A DNA stretch of 39,063 nucleotides. Source: Methanobacterium sp. UBA176. Lineage in GTDB: Archaea; Methanobacteriota; Methanobacteria; Methanobacteriales; Methanobacteriaceae. Numbering within the stretch: position 1 is the first letter of the stretch; each line of letters opens with the position of its first letter. Under the pieces are notes generated by a model. That model was not told the origin of the DNA and did no database searches. It saw nothing but the letters and a program-made list of their open reading frames with translations. The position numbers and the translations under genes were made by a program. This document shows, piece after piece, positions 36,254 through 39,063 of the stretch. The stretch spans positions 1 through 39,063 of the forward strand of contig DAVZ01000030.1 in the NCBI GenBank assembly GCA_002505765.1, given 5' to 3'.

Positions 36254-37918
36254 ATGCCAGTTATAACCTTTGAATATGAAGATCTATATAAACTGCTGGG
36301 TATCCAAATACCACAAGAAGAATTAATAAAACTTCTTCCAATGATTGGAAGCGATATCGATGATTACGACGGTGATGAGATAAAAGTAGAGTTTTTTCCA
36401 AACAGACCAGACTATTTAAGCGTAGAAGGTGTGGCCAGAACGTTGAAAGGATTTCTCAATATAGAAAAAGGGCTTCCTGAATACGAAGTGGAAGAATCTA
36501 ATATTAGCGTAGAAGTAGACAGTGAACTAAAAGATATAAGGCCATTTATTGCATTAGGAATTATTGAAAACGTTAATTTAAGCGGAAATAAACTTAAACA
36601 GGTAATGGAATTCCAGGAAGATCTTCACTGGGTTATGGGTAGGGATCGAAAAAAGGTGGCCATTGGTATCCATAATCTGGATGTAATCAAGCCCCCATTT
36701 TTTTATAAAGCCGCTGATCCTGATGGAGACTCATTTATAGCCCTTGAAACAGATGAGGAGATGAGTTTAAGAGAAATTATCCATAAACATCCTAAGGGAA
36801 AAAAGTACGCACACTTAATTGATAAATTCGATAAATATCCGCTTATAACTGATTCTAACAGAGAAGTTCTTTCCATGCCTCCAATAATTAATGGAGAACT
36901 TACCAAACTTACAGAAGAGACAAAAAACGTCCTGGTTGATGTCACAGGTAATGATGAAAAGGCAGTAAATAACACCCTTAACATCATTATGACTTCATTT
37001 GCTGAAGCAGGAGGTAAATTAAAATCATTGAAGGTGATCTACAGCAACAGGGAAACTCAAAAGCCAGATTTAATGCCTAAAATCAAAGAAGTCAGCGTTA
37101 AAAATGCCGAAAAACTCATTGGAATAGATTTAACCCCCTTTGATATTGCTAATTACCTTGCTAATGTTAGAATAGGAACCCAGATCCAGACTGAAGACAT
37201 AGTGCAGGCCATTATTCCAGCCTATAGAGTGGATATTCTACATGAAGTTGATGTTATAGAAAATATTGCCGTTGGGTATTGCTTTAATAAGCTTGAGCCA
37301 GAATTACCACAGATTTCCACTATCGCCAGCGAAAACAAATCAGAAATTCTGGATAATATTTTAAGGGAGATAATGGTTGGAATGGGCTTTTTAGAGACAA
37401 TGAGTCTTATGCTCACCAACGAAAAACAGCACTATGATAATATGAAACTGGAGGAGGATGAAAGGGTAATTGTTGCACAGCCAATATCGGTTGACAGAAC
37501 CATGCTCAGAAAGAACCTTCTCCAGGGATTAATGGAATTTTTTGAGGATAACAAGCATGAAGAACTGCCCCAGAAGATCTTTGAGGTTGGAGATGTAGTA
37601 TTTCTGGATGATTCGTGTGAAACATGCACCCGTGACGTTAAAAAGATAGCGGGAGCAGTTACTCACTCCAGTGCCAGCTTCACAGAGATAAAGTCCATAG
37701 TAGATGCTTTATTTATTAATCTTGGGCTGAAAATGGAACTTGAGCCTCTTAATCACCCTTCATTTATTAAAGGAAGATGTGCAAGAGTTAAAAGCATTAA
37801 TAATAAAAAATCAGATGATTTAATTGTTGAAGGATACTTTGGAGAAGTTAATCCAGGGGTAATAACCAGATTCCACCTTGAGTATCCAGTAATAGCATTT
37901 GAAGTCCAATTTAATTAA
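36254..37918 (+). CDS. pheT: Phenylalanyl-tRNA synthetase beta subunit
   Basis: 554 residues from ATG 36254, preceded by TGAGG 8 bases upstream. The frame is open back to 36176, but that part falls in the hairpin chain and is not PheT. The archaeal/eukaryotic short form begins MPVITFEYEDLYKLLG, with VEFFPNRPDYLSVEGVARTL (motif shared with B3/B4) and a B5-like domain IIPAYRVDILHEVDVIENIA. The catalytic-like core follows (MGFLETMSLMLTNE, EELPQKIFEVGDVVF). It pairs with PheS, which is not in the window, to charge tRNA-Phe. It ends directly against the convergent YjbQ gene without an intergenic base. Confidence 0.95.
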   Translation: MPVITFEYEDLYKLLGIQIPQEELIKLLPMIGSDIDDYDGDEIKVEFFPNRPDYLSVEGVARTLKGFLNIEKGLPEYEVEESNISVEVDSELKDIRPFIALGIIENVNLSGNKLKQVMEFQEDLHWVMGRDRKKVAIGIHNLDVIKPPFFYKAADPDGDSFIALETDEEMSLREIIHKHPKGKKYAHLIDKFDKYPLITDSNREVLSMPPIINGELTKLTEETKNVLVDVTGNDEKAVNNTLNIIMTSFAEAGGKLKSLKVIYSNRETQKPDLMPKIKEVSVKNAEKLIGIDLTPFDIANYLANVRIGTQIQTEDIVQAIIPAYRVDILHEVDVIENIAVGYCFNKLEPELPQISTIASENKSEILDNILREIMVGMGFLETMSLMLTNEKQHYDNMKLEEDERVIVAQPISVDRTMLRKNLLQGLMEFFEDNKHEELPQKIFEVGDVVFLDDSCETCTRDVKKIAGAVTHSSASFTEIKSIVDALFINLGLKMELEPLNHPSFIKGRCARVKSINNKKSDDLIVEGYFGEVNPGVITRFHLEYPVIAFEVQFN

Positions 37919-38329
37919 TCATTTTCCAATTATAGTAACTGCAAAGCTACGTGTTCGGGGACCGTCCAGTTCAACAAAAAATACCTTCTGCCATGTTCCT
38001 AAATCAAGAAGACCCATTTTTATGGGTATCGTCTGGCTGTTGCCGATAAAAAATGCTCTTATATGAGAATCTGCGTTGTTATCTATTAAATCATGGCCGT
38101 AATTGTTGTTTTCAGGGATTAATGCCTCCAGTGTATTTTGGAAGTCTTTTATTAATCTTGATTCATTTTCGTTTATTACAATTCCTGCAGTTGAATGCCT
38201 GGCAAATACATTAACCAGTCCCTGATTAATCCCTTGCTTCTTTAATAGATCATTTAAATTACTGGTGATATCTATTATTTCCACTCTTTTTCCAGATTTT
38301 ACATTAAATTCATCGTTTATTATGTCCAT
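37919..38329 (-). CDS. YjbQ/UPF0047 family protein, copy 2
   Basis: 136 residues. It keeps the canonical pattern more closely than copy 1: NVFARHSTAGIVINENESRL, NNADSHIRAFFIGNSQTIP, LLDLGTWQKVFFVELDGPR and a final TIIGK. Family members are annotated as secondary thiamine-phosphate synthases from weak complementation; the true role is open. The stop codon complement TCA starts at 37919, the base after the pheT stop. A TATA-like region around 38370-38400 is shared with the divergent pseudogene at 38418. ATG context is weak. Confidence 0.88.
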   Translation of the reverse strand: MDIINDEFNVKSGKRVEIIDITSNLNDLLKKQGINQGLVNVFARHSTAGIVINENESRLIKDFQNTLEALIPENNNYGHDLIDNNADSHIRAFFIGNSQTIPIKMGLLDLGTWQKVFFVELDGPRTRSFAVTIIGK

Positions 38330-38417
38330 CCTAACACCATTTTATTCATCTATCTATTTTTAGATATAGTAATATTTATTATTAAATTTATTAATATTAT
38401 TATAGAGGAGTGATTAT

Positions 38418-38990
38418 ATGCAAAAAAGAGATTCTCATAAGTCTCCCAGAATAGGAATGGTTCCCTTACCCCCGTAATCTTAATGTTCCCGAGAATATTC
38501 CCTCATCAAAAATACGTATTCCTGAAACATATGAGAAAAATGTAGCGTACAATATGAAGATGACCATGAAAAACATGCAAATGAAAATGAAGCTACGCAC
38601 ATAAGGCTTACAGCCAGAGATAACAGATCTGAAATAGTGATTGGTCCAGTAAAGCCACGGAGGATGATCAAGCTTTTGGTTTATCTTGATTAAAATAAAA
38701 GACCTGTATCAAAAGATAGGGCTGCATTTAGCGGCGAGATTATTCTTAACGAAAATTATCATCGTACAAATGCCCTGGAGATCAATTAAAGGTAAAATTC
38801 CTTTTTAATCCTTTTAAGGATAAAATGCAAGAAAAAAATGTAGAAATTTTTCCTAACAATATTTTGAGTGCAACAAAAAAGAAAATATAAAACATCCGAA
38901 GAGTTTTTCACTCTACAAGACCTGGAGAATATCCTGAAGACTGGGTGTGCTTTGCTCTCTAATACCGTGCTTTCAAGCTTTAAAATGGCT
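38418..38990 (+). pseudogene. Decayed gene, family not recognised
   Basis: ATG 38418 has an intact ribosome site, GAGGAG, 7 bases upstream, and opens MQKRDSHKSPRIGMVPLPP before a stop. The reading continues in other frames: PRNLNVPENIPSSKIRIPET with YEKNVAYN; then EDDHEKHANENEATHIRLTA, RDNRSEIVIGPVKPRRMIKL, LVYLD; a TAA; NKRPVSKDRAAFSGEIILNE; and KVKFLFNPFKDKMQEKNVEI. At least two frame changes and several stops interrupt it. The original protein was probably 170-190 residues, soluble and beta-rich. I cannot name the family. Confidence 0.7.
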
Positions 38991-39063
38991 AATTTATAAA
39001 AAGAAACTAATCTACACTTTTATCCTCACTAAGGTTGTATGCATAACCCAGGATCTGCAATCA

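Overview
The window looks like a chromosomal segment of a hydrogenotrophic methanogen of the Methanobacteriales, probably Methanobacterium or a close relative. The evidence is the methanogenesis-marker radical SAM protein Mmp10, an F420H2 oxidase (FprA), a thermosome, an archaeal-type PheT, archaeal TATA elements, strong Shine-Dalgarno sites and a very AT-rich intergenic background. Taxonomy is inferred from gene content only. I saw no rRNA, tRNA, CRISPR array, IS element or phage gene.

Layout. 1-2627: a colinear set (methyltransferase-like, HIT protein, MetX-like hydrolase, small protein) behind a chain of tiny hairpins. 2665-6261: SnoaL-like protein, FprA and a 7TM histidine kinase. 6962-11651: UbiA prenyltransferase with no normal start codon, a PaaI-type thioesterase and a six-PAS soluble histidine kinase. 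11878-15598: an MgtE-type transporter, a 34-residue hydrophobic ORF, a small unknown gene, a decayed gene, a candidate structured RNA, a YjbQ protein and a HEAT-repeat protein. 15756-20352: iron locus, with feoB and a DtxR/FeoA regulator facing a membrane protein and a GMC oxidoreductase across a divergent promoter that carries a DtxR-like palindrome. 20422-22356: two clear pseudogenes (tautomerase; acetate transporter of the YaaH/SatP family) around a small unknown gene. 22588-26764: an acetate operon (acs, usp, small symporter subunit, actP-like symporter), whose distal neighbour is the dead SatP gene. 27002-31931: an unusual cluster of an M6-like metallopeptidase, a small protein with the same YxxG repeat tail as the peptidase, a membrane Ser/Thr kinase with an amidotransferase-like ectodomain, and a small membrane protein. 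31981-38329: Mmp10, thermosome, a small unknown gene, pheT and a second YjbQ. 38418-38990: another pseudogene.

How the genes work together. Acetate uptake and activation to acetyl-CoA (ActP-like plus Acs) fits a CO2-reducing methanogen that assimilates acetate. The DtxR-FeoB pair imports Fe(II) and senses iron. FprA detoxifies oxygen. Mmp10 modifies methyl-coenzyme M reductase. The most novel-looking items are (i) the peptidase / YxxG-repeat / kinase cluster, where two divergent genes share one repeat module, (ii) chains of short perfect hairpins with mostly 3-nt loops at three intergenic places (82-123, 34891-35173, 36155-36215), and (iii) a candidate RNA at 14070-14196 with a 13-bp closing stem, alternative inner pairings, a correctly placed TATA box and a T-rich end. 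Four pseudogenes readable from sequence show that the segment is losing genes.
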